Part shown: one piece after another, positions 10,151-21,924 of the stretch
Layout: each line of letters begins with the position of its first letter
How positions within the stretch are numbered: position 1 is the first letter of the stretch
Source of the DNA: Pseudophaeomoniella oleicola
Lineage: Eukaryota > Ascomycota > Eurotiomycetes > Phaeomoniellales > Phaeomoniellaceae
DNA: 64,000 nt
Assembly (NCBI GenBank): GCA_003868215.1
Contig: QWDQ01000003.1
Coordinates: forward strand, 124,001-188,000
Reading direction: 5' to 3'
Notes under the pieces: model-generated
What the model was told of the DNA's origin: nothing
Database searches by the model: none
Seen by the model: only the letters and a program-made list of their open reading frames with translations
Translations under genes and position numbers: made by a program

Positions 10151-12386
10151 GTGATAAGATGATCACATGGGCTCTTGCTCATGGGTTCTGTCAGGTCGAC
10201 CTTCGAGGTTTGATTTAGGACAAGATGGGCATTGTCAGATCTGTACAATACAGCTACGTGGCTACGAGCGTAGCCCCATGCGATGTGATTTCTACATCAA
10301 TCTTTCGCTTTTGTCCACTTTCTAGCAAGAGGTCTGCTCGCTTCTTCTGTATAATAGGGATCCCAGAGCACTTGGAAAACAGACTAAAAGCGAATCTCAA
10401 CGTTTCCATTTTTCAAGAATTTGAAAATATAAAACTAGCAAATGTTGATGTACAAGGGCCTGATTGCGGGTAACAACAACAAGCATGCAAGTTGATAGGG
10501 TATTCGGGGCAGACAGTATGGGATCACGTAGCGTGGCTTACTAGCCTATGCACTCACACGTCAACAGAGGTTGGGCCTTGGTCAACACGAGGCAAACAAG
10601 TGCAGCGGAGATTAAAGCTGCAGAGGGAGCAAGGATATACTACGTAGTATGCGAAAGGTAATGAAGTCTACGGAGTAATAAAGTAGGGTCGGGCAGGGAT
10701 GAGGTTGTCGCCAAGATGCCAAGACGCGATTGGGTGTGGTGGTGCTGTTTATTTCTATTTATTCGGAACAATATATCAGTTGCGAACTGCGAACCATTGA
10801 TATGATCAGGCTGTGAACAGGCACCAGTAGGGGATAGTCCCCGGCCGGCAGTGACGAATATCGCGGGATAATCCTAGGCAACCAGGGGAACGAATGATCT
10901 CGATGGCTAACAGCTTGATCGACACTCCTTCACTGGGATCCCCTTGCGAGCATTGACTAATACGACAGGGGTGGTCGGCGACGACAATCTTGAGTCGAAG
11001 CGGCGGATTCGTCGCTTGTTCCATGTACGGACTTGAGTCGAGCAATACCAATTCCTTCCCTAATTCTCTAATTGTATACACATCGTCTAACTGACAGGAG
11101 ACTGTTTTCAAACTCCTAACTCCCTTTCTACTTATCAGCTCTAACATGTCGTGCAACAAGTTCCCCATTTGGATGTCACGTACGAGAGAGACAACAATTT
11201 CAGCGGGATTAAATTGCATAAGCTATTGTCAGACGCACAGGACATGCAGCACTATCTGCACCCCTCATACAATCCGGTCGTATAGTCCTTGCTGTCCCGC
11301 CTGGCTCCCCTGCCAGGACATCCCCGGGACAAACTAGACACATCGGCATCAGGAGGGTCTACAAAACCGATACGGAACTCGAGAATCCCTAATGTTGTTG
11401 ATGTTGTACTCGAGCTAAGTGGACCGTGCCTGAAAACATCATGTCAACAGATGCCATGATAAGCTACCGCCCACATAATTGCGCCATGCAATCTGCAGAT
11501 AATGATGGGACCCTCCTGTTGGTACGGTTCACCACAGGATCCCTTGGGATTGGAACTTGCCATAGCAATGTGAACTGGGTTCCGTCCGGTGGAGATCGGC
11601 TATCGCGAGCTAAGATTCAATATGTGCAGTCAGCCTTTATCTGCAATACGAGAATATATGAATGCAATCTCGGCATTTAGTCTCCCCCGCGTTGACACAG
11701 TGCACAAACAGGTTTGTTGTTATGTCACGACACCCGAATGCCGTTCTCTTCCACCACTTGAGCAGTCGCCGCTAATGGACGTTGAACCTGACTTATCGTG
11801 GCGTCGCATGGGTGCCCATGTCTCTTCCCAATGACAAGCTCGGCTACATGACCAGGAATTCATACGCTTGGCTCTCAACCTCCAATTACTCAGCCTTCAT
11901 CATTAAGGCGGCTCCTTTTACCCTCTACTCTCAGTACTCCCATTGCATGCCTATCCCCTTTCTTACCCGCTACCATACAAGCAGGGCTGACTCTCTAATA
12001 TTCTATTCGTTGCGGCAGAGCAAGCTGCCTTGCTAGCCACTCGCCAATCGAGCCACAACTAGGGAATAACTTGTTTGGTTGCCAAAACGACCAGGTTTGT
12101 GTGCAAGACATAGTGTCTTGGTGTCAGCCTCTTCCAGGGACATACAGATTCACCGCAAGGTCACGAACTAATGTAAAACCGTGCGTTAGACCGACCTAGG
12201 TCAGGGTAGTACGGGTCGTAGCTAGTCAGCGCTCAAAGGCATGTCTGTTTGACTGGCTATGCTCCCAAACGGTTTATGAACAGGCTGCGTGCCGCTCTCC
12301 TGGACTGTTTTTCCTATTGTTCATCTTCACATTCGTTACAACACTGCTATACGTCCTCCAACTAGGATTTGTGATATCTAGAAAGC
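10151..12386. other. Gene-poor intergenic stretch, 2.2 kb
   Basis: No gene I can support. It contains a perfect 14-bp palindrome ATACTACGTAGTAT at 10637-10650. A 137-codon open frame on the minus strand (10806-11219) has no recognisable domain, and I do not call it. The right part must carry the promoter of the copper radical oxidase. Confidence 0.5.
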
Positions 12387-15300
12387 ATGGCACTGTTTCT
12401 GCCAGTTGGGATTATCACCTTGTTGACATTGCAGGTTCTTGTGATTGGCTTCGATTGACATATGCAAGCGATGCTAACGAAAGCTAGTGTCCAGCTGCAC
12501 ATGGTGCCCACGTGAAAAGGGCTCTCACGATCCCTACTGACCTGCCTAACAACTGGTCATACGTCGGCTGCTACACGTGAGTTACACGTGTGTCTCACGG
12601 GACGAACCTGCTCTAATTTTCATCTATACAGTGATGACGTTGGGAGTCGTACCCTCAATGCCTCCACATTCACTGCCGATGATGTTACTGACGAGAGTTG
12701 TGTTACTTTTTGTATAGATGGAGGCTACATGTTTGCCGGGACGGAGTATAGTGGGCAGTGTTGTAAGGGATCCAAAATATTTCGTTCAAGGAAAAAGACT
12801 CTGGATCTTTATCTGACTGATGGGTTGTGTCTTAAGTTTGCGACAATCTCATTGGAGAGTCTGGAACTGTTGCAGATGACTCTGATTGCAACATGGCATG
12901 CGCTGGAAATCCCTCAGAGCCCTGTGGAGGTCCATTCAGACTCACTGTCTTCAGAGGCTCAGCAGTTACTACGTCCTCGAGTAGTGCCCCATCTTCCACT
13001 ATTCCACCTCCTAGTGGCACGGAGACCAGTTCGGCGGCAATCAGCACATCTACTGGAAGTGCATCTGGCCTACCCTCTGGCTGGCAATACCAAGGATGCT
13101 ATATAGATAACGCGAACGGTCGGGCCTTCGCCAACCAAGAACCCGATAGCACCACTCTCACCATTGAGTCTTGCGTTGAGATCTGCAGTTCTCTGAACTA
13201 CACTGTTGCAGGCATGGAATACGGTTCACAATGCTTTTGTGATTATTATCTTCGCAATGGAGCGACTCTAGCAAGTTCAGACTCGGACTGCAACATGGCG
13301 TGCGCAGGCGATAGTTCCGAAGAGTGTGGGGCCGGGAGCCGTCTCAGTGTCTATTCCGAAGGAAGTTTACTGACCATAGGGGTACCTACCCCTCAAAATA
13401 CTTCTCTACCTGGTTCTTGGGTATACCAAGGTTGTTTGCTGTACGACCTCTGGCGAACCGTGCCGAAAGACGCGTGCTGATGTGATCCAGTGATGGCGCA
13501 AACAAGACATTCTTTAACCAGTTGATCTTGCCTGAGAACAACACTGCAGACAATTGCCTTCCACAATGCGCTATGTAAGTCATCCTTCGTCTTGTCCGAA
13601 ACTTTTGGCTATAGAAGGCGTCTTTTGGGCCCCGTCTGTTTGCTTCAAGCCAACCACCCAGAGGAAGCCGAGTTCATCGACCACAGAGCTTATGTAATTC
13701 CGAGTTCCAACAATGTTCCTCGAGACAGACTCGTACTCGTTGTGACATATTGTTATTGACATCATCCTTTCTACAGGTACGGCTACAATGCTGGTGGATT
13801 GGAATATGGTCGTGAATGCTGTGAGTAGCTTTCCCTTAGACCGGTCAGCGTGTGCACTGACAGAACGTTTCGACTGTGGTGATGTGCAAAACGTGATCGA
13901 CCTGGGAAGAACTTTGCAGCCAGAGAGTGACTGTGCTACACCCTGCACTGGGAATGCTGGTTATATTTGCGGTATGGCAAGGTTCTATATCCATCGCAGA
14001 CGAGTGCTAACACAAAGACAAAAGGAGGTGGCGATAGATTGTCATACTACACGTGGGAGGGCGATCCTCTCTATCAATGGTCCTTTGCAGACGGTAATGA
14101 CGCTGGAAGCTATGATTTCATAATGTCTAGTCCTATAATCCCTCTTGTTTCTTCTGTTGCTACCAATGGCAAAGTCGTGTTTGTTGAGAAGTATGGTACG
14201 TCGCTCGAGAACAACTCCACAGGCACATACGAATTCGATCCGTCTCTCGCACCGGACTACGACACCGCTTTCAGAGCACTACATGTCAAAACAGATGTCT
14301 TCTGTTCAGCTTCTCTCGTTCTACCAGACAGGGTGGGTCGACAGATCAACGTCGGTGGATGGTCCAGCGATTCCCTTTACGGGGTTCGCATATACTGGCC
14401 CGATGGATCTCTCGGCGAACCTGGCACGAATGACTGGCAGGAGAACTACGAGGAGCTCGCCTTGCAACAAGGTCGCTGGTATCCTTCGGCTATGATCCTC
14501 GCAAATGGCTCCATACTCGTTGTCGGTGGCGAGGATGGTTCAAACGGTGCCCCTGTCCCGACATTAGAACTCCTCCCTAGAGTCGGCGGAGTCGTCGAGT
14601 GCGACTTTCTTGCCCGGACAGACCCCTACAGCACATACCCTTTCCTCACGGTTCTTCCATCCGGAGGGGTCTTCATCGCCTACTACAACGAAGCCCGCAT
14701 CCTCTCTCCAGATACCTTTGCTACGATCAAAGAATTACCGAATATGCCCGGACAGGTCAATGATTTCCTCGCGGGTAGAACATATCCATTCGAAGGCTCA
14801 ATGATGCTCATGCCACAGTACGCCCCGTATACGGATCCCCTGACCGTCTTGATCTGTGGTGGATCCAACCCTGGACCACAGTACGGAACCGATAATTGCG
14901 TCTCTATCCAGCCCGACGCTGATGACCCGCAATGGACTATAGAACGCATGGTACGTTTTCACTCCTGGTCTTTCTTCCCTGCATCCCGTTTCAAGCAAAT
15001 GCGTATGGATCCCTAACACGTCCCACCTTTGCACAGCCTTCAACGCGCGTCATGTCCTGCATCACCGCCCTCCCCGACGGCACCTACCTGATCCTCAACG
15101 GCGGCAGAAACGGTGCCGGCGGCTTCGGTCTCGGTCGCGACCCCAACCACAACGCGATCCTCTACAATCCGTCCGCCCCCGTGAACTCACGCATGACCTC
15201 GATGGCCAACACGACCATCTCACGCCTCTACCACTCCGAATCCGTGCTAATGATGGACGGCAGCGTCCTCGTCTCGGGCTCCGACCCGGAAGACGGCGTG

Positions 15301-15723
15301 AACCCACAAGAACACCGCCTCGAATACTTCTCGCCTCCCTACCTCCTCTCGGACTCCCCGCGCCCAACCTTCACCCTCTCCACCACCGACTGGTCCTACG
15401 GCTCCACCATCCCCTTCACCCTCACCTCTTCTTCTAGCAGCTCCAGCACAATCCGCGTCTCCCTCCTCGCCGCCGTCGGATCCACCCACGGCAACGCCAT
15501 GGGCCAACGCACCCTCTTCCCCTCTGTCACCTGTTCTTCGGGATCAGAATGCGCCGTCACCGCTCCCCCCGACGCGAACATCAGTCCGCCCGCGTGGTAC
15601 CAGATGTTCGTGCTCGACGGTCCGACGCCCAGTGTCGCGACGTGGGTGCGCATCGGAGGCGATCCGGGATCGTTGGGCGCGTGGCCGGCCGGGTTTGAGG
15701 ATTTTAGTGTGCCGGGGGTCTGA
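12387..15723 (+). CDS. Copper radical oxidase (glyoxal oxidase type, AA5_1) with three WSC domains
   Basis: Secreted oxidase expected to turn aldehydes or alcohols into acids or aldehydes with release of H2O2. Signal peptide [16 protein letters not shown], then a Lys-Arg site. Introns I infer: 12435-12487, 12577-12631, 12763-12836, 13441-13490, 13575-13776, one near 13821-13863, 13972-14024 and 14951-15036; about 910 aa. WSC1 and WSC2 are complete, with the C-F-C and [10 protein letters not shown] blocks; WSC3 follows. The catalytic part keeps the Cys of the Cys-Tyr cofactor ([11 protein letters not shown]), the axial Tyr-His (SRLYHSES) and the C-terminal copper His (THGNAMGQR). The intron in WSC3 is a problem: the natural CAG at 13863 gives an in-frame TAA, while other choices give a 19-28 nt intron or lose a cysteine. 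The enzyme class is certain; the exact gene model is not. Confidence 0.88.
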
Positions 15724-16247
15724 TAATGATGATGATGCGGCATCGTCGTTCGTTTTACCTTAATTTCTGATCTATGGAATGATCGCATTTCAATTTGTTT
15801 CGTTTTTGTTTTTGTTTTGTTTGTTTGTGCAGCTACCTACCTGGTATCTAGTCACTGTAATAACTAAATTACCTACATAGCGTACTTCATCTACCTAGGT
15901 ACGCACTCTAGTAATGAACACTTTCACCGATATAAGCCAAACACCTCATTTTCCACATCTAAATATAAGTTTGAAGCAATACAATAGTGAATGAAAGTAC
16001 TATAGTTCCTATTAATTTATACGATACAAGGTACCTGATTCAGATATTACGCCAACCCGGCACTTATAGAAACGAACGCCGGATATGTTTCATAAACAAT
16101 TCCAGAGAATTATAAAACCTGCTTACTCCTAATTGATTCGATAATAACATACTCTTCCAAGAAAGAAGCCTTGCTCTATGCCCTCCCTCCCTTCCAACAA
16201 CTCTTTGCGGAAAGACTTTACACGCACACACACGTCGACATCGCTTC
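15724..16247. other. Intergenic between convergent genes
   Basis: Holds the 3' ends of the copper oxidase and POL3. T/G-rich simple sequence occurs at about 15790-15830, and there is a perfect palindrome TACCTAGGTA at 15892-15901. No gene. Confidence 0.55.
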
Positions 16248-19200
16248 TCACCACGCCCCTGCATCCCAATCAAACCTTCCAATCTCCTTCGTTGCCTCCT
16301 CGACCTCCTTCTTCGCCTTCATTCTCATGTAGAAAATGGGGCAATCTCTGCTACTGCAAATGACCTCGCAGTGCATTGACCCTTGGCACCGTTGACACTG
16401 CGTCCAAAGTCTTCCAAATCGGACCTCCAGATCACTGACTTTGTTCAGTGTCTTGGTGTACAGTTCGCCGAGACGGGGTCGGCAATTGTCGCAGACAGCA
16501 CCGGCAGCTTCAAGCTTGCCAACGAGAGGCTTCTTGCACCCCATGCACGTCTGTGTCTTTTTCGCAAATTTCATCAGACCACCAAGCGTTGGGACCGCCA
16601 CGGAAATAGATCGTGTGTGCTCGCCTGTCAGGAGAGAAGCAGCTTTCTTTTCGCCCAAAATGGGTTCAAAGATACGACCAAGGGGGTTTGCAAGTTGATT
16701 TTCGAGGTAGTATTTCGTATCGATAGGGATGTTGTTTTCGAGAACGAAGATAGGATCCTCAGAACGCTCGTAGTTTTTGGAGTCGCCTGCGCCTTTGACC
16801 ATCACGTATGCAACGCGATCACCCAATGCCGGAGCAGAACCAGCATCACGCTTCTTCATACGTAGAGCAAGCTCAACATGGGCTTGCTTGGCGCTATAGT
16901 CGGATTTTGAAAGAGCTTTCGTGATCACCAATTTGGACATATCGACCTTATTTTGAAGAAGGTCAGAGATTGTGTCCTTCACGTAACTAGTCATACATTA
17001 GCAAAGAGAACAACAATCGGTGGGAAAAAACTCACCTTTGTGCTCCGTCGAGGTCTCTGTCGATCAAAATTTTGCGCAGAACAGTCTCAATCACCGTCTG
17101 TACAAGACGGCAGTTGTCTCGGCGAACAGTCTCAATACCCTTACTGTCCATTTTGTCGTACTTGTTCGGGTTTGTCCAGTACAGACCAGCATATCGCTTC
17201 TTGTTGATGAGGAGATAAGGGAAATAGACCTTTTCAAACTCGAGTTTGATGGGTTTTATGAATTTAGATGAGACATATTCAGCGGCTTCTTGACCAAGCT
17301 CCATGGTCTTCGCGAGTTCCTTTTCTCCAAATTTGACCATGACCGAGTCAGTATCACCGTAGACGACCTGAGCATCATGGCTGTAACCGTTGGCAATCGT
17401 GTACTTGCTCTCGACTTCGTCTTTCGTTTTCTCAATCATTTGACGACCATAACTAGTTGTACTCGAAGCGATGGCAAGACACGGTAACTTTCCGACGGTA
17501 GCACCAGTGATACCATAGACAGAGTTGGCACTGACTTTTAACGCCAATTGACGACCATTAAGGACAGCTTTCCTGAATGGGTCCGTTTCTACTGCAAGTT
17601 CTTTCTTTGCCCTTTTGCGGGCTCCAAGTAATTCCTCGAGAATCTGAGAGAGGAGGCCTTTCCGAACCTTTGTCGTACAAAACATATCACCATTTGGTGT
17701 TACAATGTAGTCTTCATCCTTTTGTAGGCTCAATTTCTCAATACTCGTTTTATTGAGTAGCGTTGTGTAGCAGAGGTTGTGAGCTTGAATGATGCTGGGG
17801 TATAGCGACGCGAAATCAAGTGTTGCAACAGGGACATCGTAGTAGCCTCTAATGGGCTCAATGACTGTGGCTCCCTCATACTGGTCTTCAGAAGCAGCAT
17901 TCTGAAGATTCGGGATGACCAGCTGCTGCTCTAGGGCTTTTCGGAATAATTGACTGATGAATTTTACCTGTTGTCCTCGAGATAGTAAATAATTGAAAGG
18001 CACACCTGTGACCCTTGCCATTTCTGTGTAGTTGACAAGACACATCAGTTTATCCATTAGACGTTGCGGGAGATATGCATCTTTCAGACAATACACCGCA
18101 AGTCGTCTGCGCGAATCTGGTGTGCCGTTGAAAAGTTCTGTGATCATGGTGTGATGGACATCCTCTTTCTGTTCACCCAAGAATTCCGCACATACAGAAT
18201 TGAGCGTATAACTTCGTAGATGATGATCTCGTTGGACGAGTTGAAGTAGATCAAGTTGTATACGGCCGTTAGTATTTGTGGTCTTAGTGTCACGATTTCC
18301 CATCTGCTTGCTAGAGAAGTTCGTATCTCTATGAGAAGACATGATGCTCTTTAGCCTCGTCCAGTACGGGAATTTGCCGCATTTCAAATGTTTTGCACGG
18401 TCCAGAAGATATGGAAAGTCGAAGTTTGCAATGTTATATCCAATGATCACATCTGGATCGACCTTGTCCAGGAATTCTCTCCATGCCATCAACATTTTCT
18501 CTTCTGCGTCAAATTCCAGGATCTGTGTGTTGACAATCAGGCTACAAGTATCAAGTACGAAAACGTTGCGTATGAACGGTTTCGACTCTCCGTATCTTGT
18601 TACAACATTTGCAATTTGAATGACCGGATCCACGTTGGCTTCAGGAAAGATACCTTTGCGTCCGGCACACTCTATATCAAATGAGAGGATGCGCAGTGGT
18701 GCCATTTTTGCCCATTCACCATCATTGTGATGTGCAATCAGGTCTCTATAGTGGCAGTGTGCTTCGATCTGGCAGTTTGATTGTCTGTCCCGTGGAGCCA
18801 TGACTGTGTATTTTGAGGGCTCGACTTCTACCCACGACATTCCGGAAATCTACATTCATTAGCCAGAGGGCTCCAGAGTTTAAAATCCGGAAACCTACCC
18901 CTGTATCAATCATAAAGCGCAAGACATATTGTATTGAGTCGAATGTCAAGATCCCATCGCTGGCACCTTTCCACAAACCCTTGTAATTCGCCCTGCCGTC
19001 TTCGATGGTTTTGCGTAACCTATTAATATGCCTTGGATCCGTAACTGTGATCTTGAGGTAGGGGCTCTTTTGATTGCCCTGGAACCCGTATAGATTCTCC
19101 CGCATCACCATTTGGACGGAATAGATGGTCGGCTGATGTTGCGCCATTTGTGTATCGAGGTATGCTTTGAACCCCTGGCAATCGCTTTGTGCAAACGACA

Positions 19201-19705
19201 CTGGTGCAGCAACATAGAGATAGTGGAGGAAGTCGGTGACATGAAGGAGGACGGAATGGCCGGTCTGCATTTGTCAGTCCTGTCAAAGGATAATACTCTC
19301 GACTGTACTCACCTCGGTCACCCCGAACAGTCGAACAGTGATCTTGCCACCCTCTATTGTACCCTCCTCGGCGTCGATCTGCTGAAAGCAAAGACTGTCA
19401 CGTGTTCCATCGAAACCAGCGAGCGAAGGTCTCTCCCATTGCTGGTCCTTCTCGGAGTTGTTCTGTTTCAAGCCATGAATATCTTGTGTCAGTTTCTCGA
19501 GCACTTCCGTCTCGAACTGGCTCTTGGGTTGGCTCGAGGTGACCTTTGATCTTGGTCCAGCAGGTGATGAGTATAACTTTCCATTTGAGAAGTTGCCGTT
19601 GAGCTTTCGTTTCTTTGAATCCGGTGTCGGCATAGCGACATTGTTAGTGTTCGTTGACTCTGCAAGCACCCTCTTGTGAGGATTCTCAGCGGTCCGCACT
19701 GCCAT
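16248..19705 (-). CDS. POL3: DNA polymerase delta catalytic subunit
   Basis: Replicative B-family polymerase with 3'-5' proofreading. Exons: 19705-19313, 19264-18899, 18849-17036 and 16986-16248, giving 1103 aa, the normal length. Order: a basic N-terminus (KKRKL), the N-terminal domain, the exonuclease motif [11 protein letters not shown], the exonuclease II region ([14 protein letters not shown]), motif [16 protein letters not shown], motif [10 protein letters not shown] and motif [10 protein letters not shown] with the two catalytic aspartates. The C-terminus has two four-cysteine modules: CysA starting at [10 protein letters not shown], and CysB (CQRC...CSSRDC), known in the family to hold a 4Fe-4S cluster needed to bind the accessory subunits. 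All splice joins restore conserved sequence. No PIP box is obvious at the very C-terminus. Confidence 0.97.
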
Positions 19706-20298
19706 GTCTAGTTCTCGAGCTCGATAGCAATGACTTATGGACGAGCACTCGTATGTTCGTTATTGTCAATAAGTTAACGAGCAGCTACCTGTAGACGGGT
19801 ATCGCTGTGGGGAATAACTTTCAGCGCGGTTTAGACGTGACGTGACGTGATCGAACGCGCTATGTTTAATTGATACAATGCGGCCGCACCCAAAGCTCCC
19901 GCAACTAACTCCTATGAAATATCCCGTAACAAATGGACACCCCAAAAGACTAATGTCATTTATCACTATGTACTGAATAAGTACTAACCTACAGAACAGA
20001 TGAGGGTATCATTAAAACAATTCAGAACGCCATGGCAAGAGTGTCGCAGGGAGTTGTCAACGGTGTCCTCCTTCCTCCGTCCTCAGCCGCAGAGTACAGA
20101 TACACCTGAGCCCAGGCGAGCATGGCAAGACAAGTCCAAGTACGTCTAATGGTGATGATCTTAGACCAGCGCCCTGTAATGTCCTCCTTGGGCGAGTGGT
20201 CACTGAGCTGGGACTTTACTTGCCCCGTACTAGAGCCAGCTCTTCAATACGAGGCTGCTGGCATCCACCACAGTAATCAGCGTCTTTCGGCGTGCAAA
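19706..20298. other. POL3 upstream region / 3' flank of the next gene
   Basis: Non-coding apart from a doubtful 49-codon frame noted separately. It contains two copies of the hexamer GTGACG (TGACGTGACGTGA, around 19838-19850) and a TACTAAC branch-like site followed by CTACAG at 19982-19994, which together look like the 3' end of an intron. Confidence 0.4.
20000..20149 (+). CDS. Possible small gene, 49 codons (doubtful)
   Basis: An ATG at 20000 opens a 49-codon frame rich in Arg and Gln (starts MRVSLKQFRTPWQ, includes RPQPQSTDTPEPRRAW). The reason to mention it is the context: a perfect fungal branch site TACTAAC and acceptor CTACAG end only 5 bases before the ATG, as if an intron lay in the leader, and a donor-like GTACGT sits at the end of the frame. 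I do not recognise the product. A spliced extension toward 20278 would need a 25-nt intron, which is too short. It may be an unannotated small protein or chance. Confidence 0.22.
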   Translation: MRVSLKQFRTPWQECRRELSTVSSFLRPQPQSTDTPEPRRAWQDKSKYV

Positions 20299-21924
20299 TC
20301 AGAGGTCTTCGTCATCATCCACTTGTGTGCCTGAGTTGTTATCCTTATCCGTTGCTTCTGGCTGTTCCTCCGCGGTTCCGAGCATCTCTCGTACACTCTT
20401 CCTGATCCTCATGACGACGATGGCGATCGCAGATCCATTCCATACGTCCATCCCTTGTTCGCTGAAATCAAAAGTCGCGATGAACCGTAGGCCAGAGTCT
20501 TCTTTTGATGCCGTTTCGAGTCGTCCCTCTGGAATGAACCCTGCAGATGTTGGCCTTCTTGGCAAATATTGCGGATTCATACGGAAGTGCAGGGGATTTG
20601 TGTTGAGAGTGACGACAACCATGAGCGACGAACATATCAGAAAGCCTGTGAGAACCGGGAAGCGAGGGTCATCCTCTGTACCGTCAGAAATGGAAGTCAC
20701 CTTCTGAGTCGAATCGTCGCGTGAATCGTCGCGTTCGATACTAGGGTATACCCCGTGAAGTTCATGATAACGAGAAGCCAGGCTGTACAGTTTACGAGTC
20801 ATACGATCCAGCGTCTGCTGTGTCTTCTCGCCTTGCCGTCTGGTAGCGATCGTGTAGACTGGTAAGGAATGGGGACGTTGTCGTGGATGGACTTTCGCGT
20901 CATCAAGTGCCCACTCGATGTAATGCACAAGGAGTCTGCGCATTATAGGTTCCGAGCGTAGACACATTATGTGGCGATCACGGACCTTTTGACCAATTGA
21001 GAAGAGACTTTCTAAATAGTGGATGGCTCTGAACTGGCTAGTACATTGCGGTTCAACGATAGGGTTCTCGCCACCTTCGACCGAAAAGAGTGATATTGGA
21101 AGGGTCTTGAAGTCAAGTGTCCAATTGCCGGGTACCAGTGGCTCGAATCCTCGCATTGCAAGGCGGAAGAAGAGATCTTTCTCGGTATTGGACCAATGAC
21201 CAGAGTCGGTTGGTAGCTCGATAGCGTCGGCATGTCTTCTGGCACGTTCATGATCAAAGTCATAGCCTATCTCTCGTCGGTCGCTTTTCCTGACGCGCGT
21301 TCTCTCCGTCCAAAGTTCTTCATCGGATAGATCAGGATCTTGGAAGTCTGCACGGACAATTCGATGCTTGTGGTCTAAGTCTTTGTCCACTAATTGAGGA
21401 TCTGGTACATAGAATTTATCCTCAGCTCTACCAGATCTTGGTGGCGGTGGCATTCGACTGCGATTCTGGATCGCCTTGACGGTAGGTGTGGTCGTCCTGC
21501 TCCATGATGGCCCTGGTGAAGCAATCAGAGTAGTTCCTTCGAAATCGCTGTTCGAATCCGCCTCCTCATCTTGCTCCCTGTAAGCGTCGTCGCCTGTCTT
21601 TCTCCTCTTACTCGCGTTTCCTTGCGATTGTGCCCTGGGGTGCTTCTTTAATACAGCATTAGAGTTGATAGGAGTTGATTGCTCGAGACCGTCAAAGTCG
21701 GCCGTCTTCGTAGATGATAGCCATTCTTCGCCAATCAACGTCGCATCTGTATCTTCTGGAAGCTCGTGAACCTCATTCTGCCTGTGAAATTCGACCTTTG
21801 TCAAAGATGGCAGCGTTTTCCGAAAGCTGGGTTTGCGAGGAGTAAAGTAGGTCGAGATATTTCCCGCGAATCCCGTCAAGTATCCAGCCATGACCGCAAA
21901 ATTTCCTCGCTGACTATTTGTCAA
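20299..21924 (-). CDS. Uncharacterised nuclear-looking protein with SANT/Myb-like segment
   Basis: A single-exon protein of 541 aa; an alternative start 11 codons downstream (21891, MAGYLTGF) is equally possible. I do not recognise a named family. Residues about 1-180 are polar, with a basic KRRKTG patch, acidic stretches and a proline run (MPPPPRSG), and look disordered. Near residue 243 the segment HWSNTEKDLFFRLAMRGFEPL, then NWTLDFKTLPISLF, resembles a Myb/SANT helix pattern with a conserved first tryptophan. The C-terminal third is folded-looking, with a hydrophobic strand (GFLICSSLMVVVTLN) and a second one (GSAIAIVVMRIRKSVREM), and it ends in an acidic tail. It lies upstream of POL3 on the same strand. 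A chromatin or centromere role would be a guess. Confidence 0.72.
   Translation of the reverse strand: MTNSQRGNFAVMAGYLTGFAGNISTYFTPRKPSFRKTLPSLTKVEFHRQNEVHELPEDTDATLIGEEWLSSTKTADFDGLEQSTPINSNAVLKKHPRAQSQGNASKRRKTGDDAYREQDEEADSNSDFEGTTLIASPGPSWSRTTTPTVKAIQNRSRMPPPPRSGRAEDKFYVPDPQLVDKDLDHKHRIVRADFQDPDLSDEELWTERTRVRKSDRREIGYDFDHERARRHADAIELPTDSGHWSNTEKDLFFRLAMRGFEPLVPGNWTLDFKTLPISLFSVEGGENPIVEPQCTSQFRAIHYLESLFSIGQKVRDRHIMCLRSEPIMRRLLVHYIEWALDDAKVHPRQRPHSLPVYTIATRRQGEKTQQTLDRMTRKLYSLASRYHELHGVYPSIERDDSRDDSTQKVTSISDGTEDDPRFPVLTGFLICSSLMVVVTLNTNPLHFRMNPQYLPRRPTSAGFIPEGRLETASKEDSGLRFIATFDFSEQGMDVWNGSAIAIVVMRIRKSVREMLGTAEEQPEATDKDNNSGTQVDDDEDL

Noticed and set aside
10806-11219. 137-codon open frame on the minus strand in a gene-poor stretch
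   Set aside because: No recognisable domain, no intron signals around it, ordinary amino-acid composition; a frame this long is expected by chance somewhere in 64 kb.
12763-12836. Apparent frame break in the first WSC domain
   Set aside because: A GTAAGG donor and an AAG acceptor remove 74 bases and restore the C-F-C block and the full domain.
13441-13490. Apparent stop at the start of the third WSC domain
   Set aside because: A 50-bp GT-AG intron with a branch-like CTGAT explains it and restores conserved sequence on both sides.
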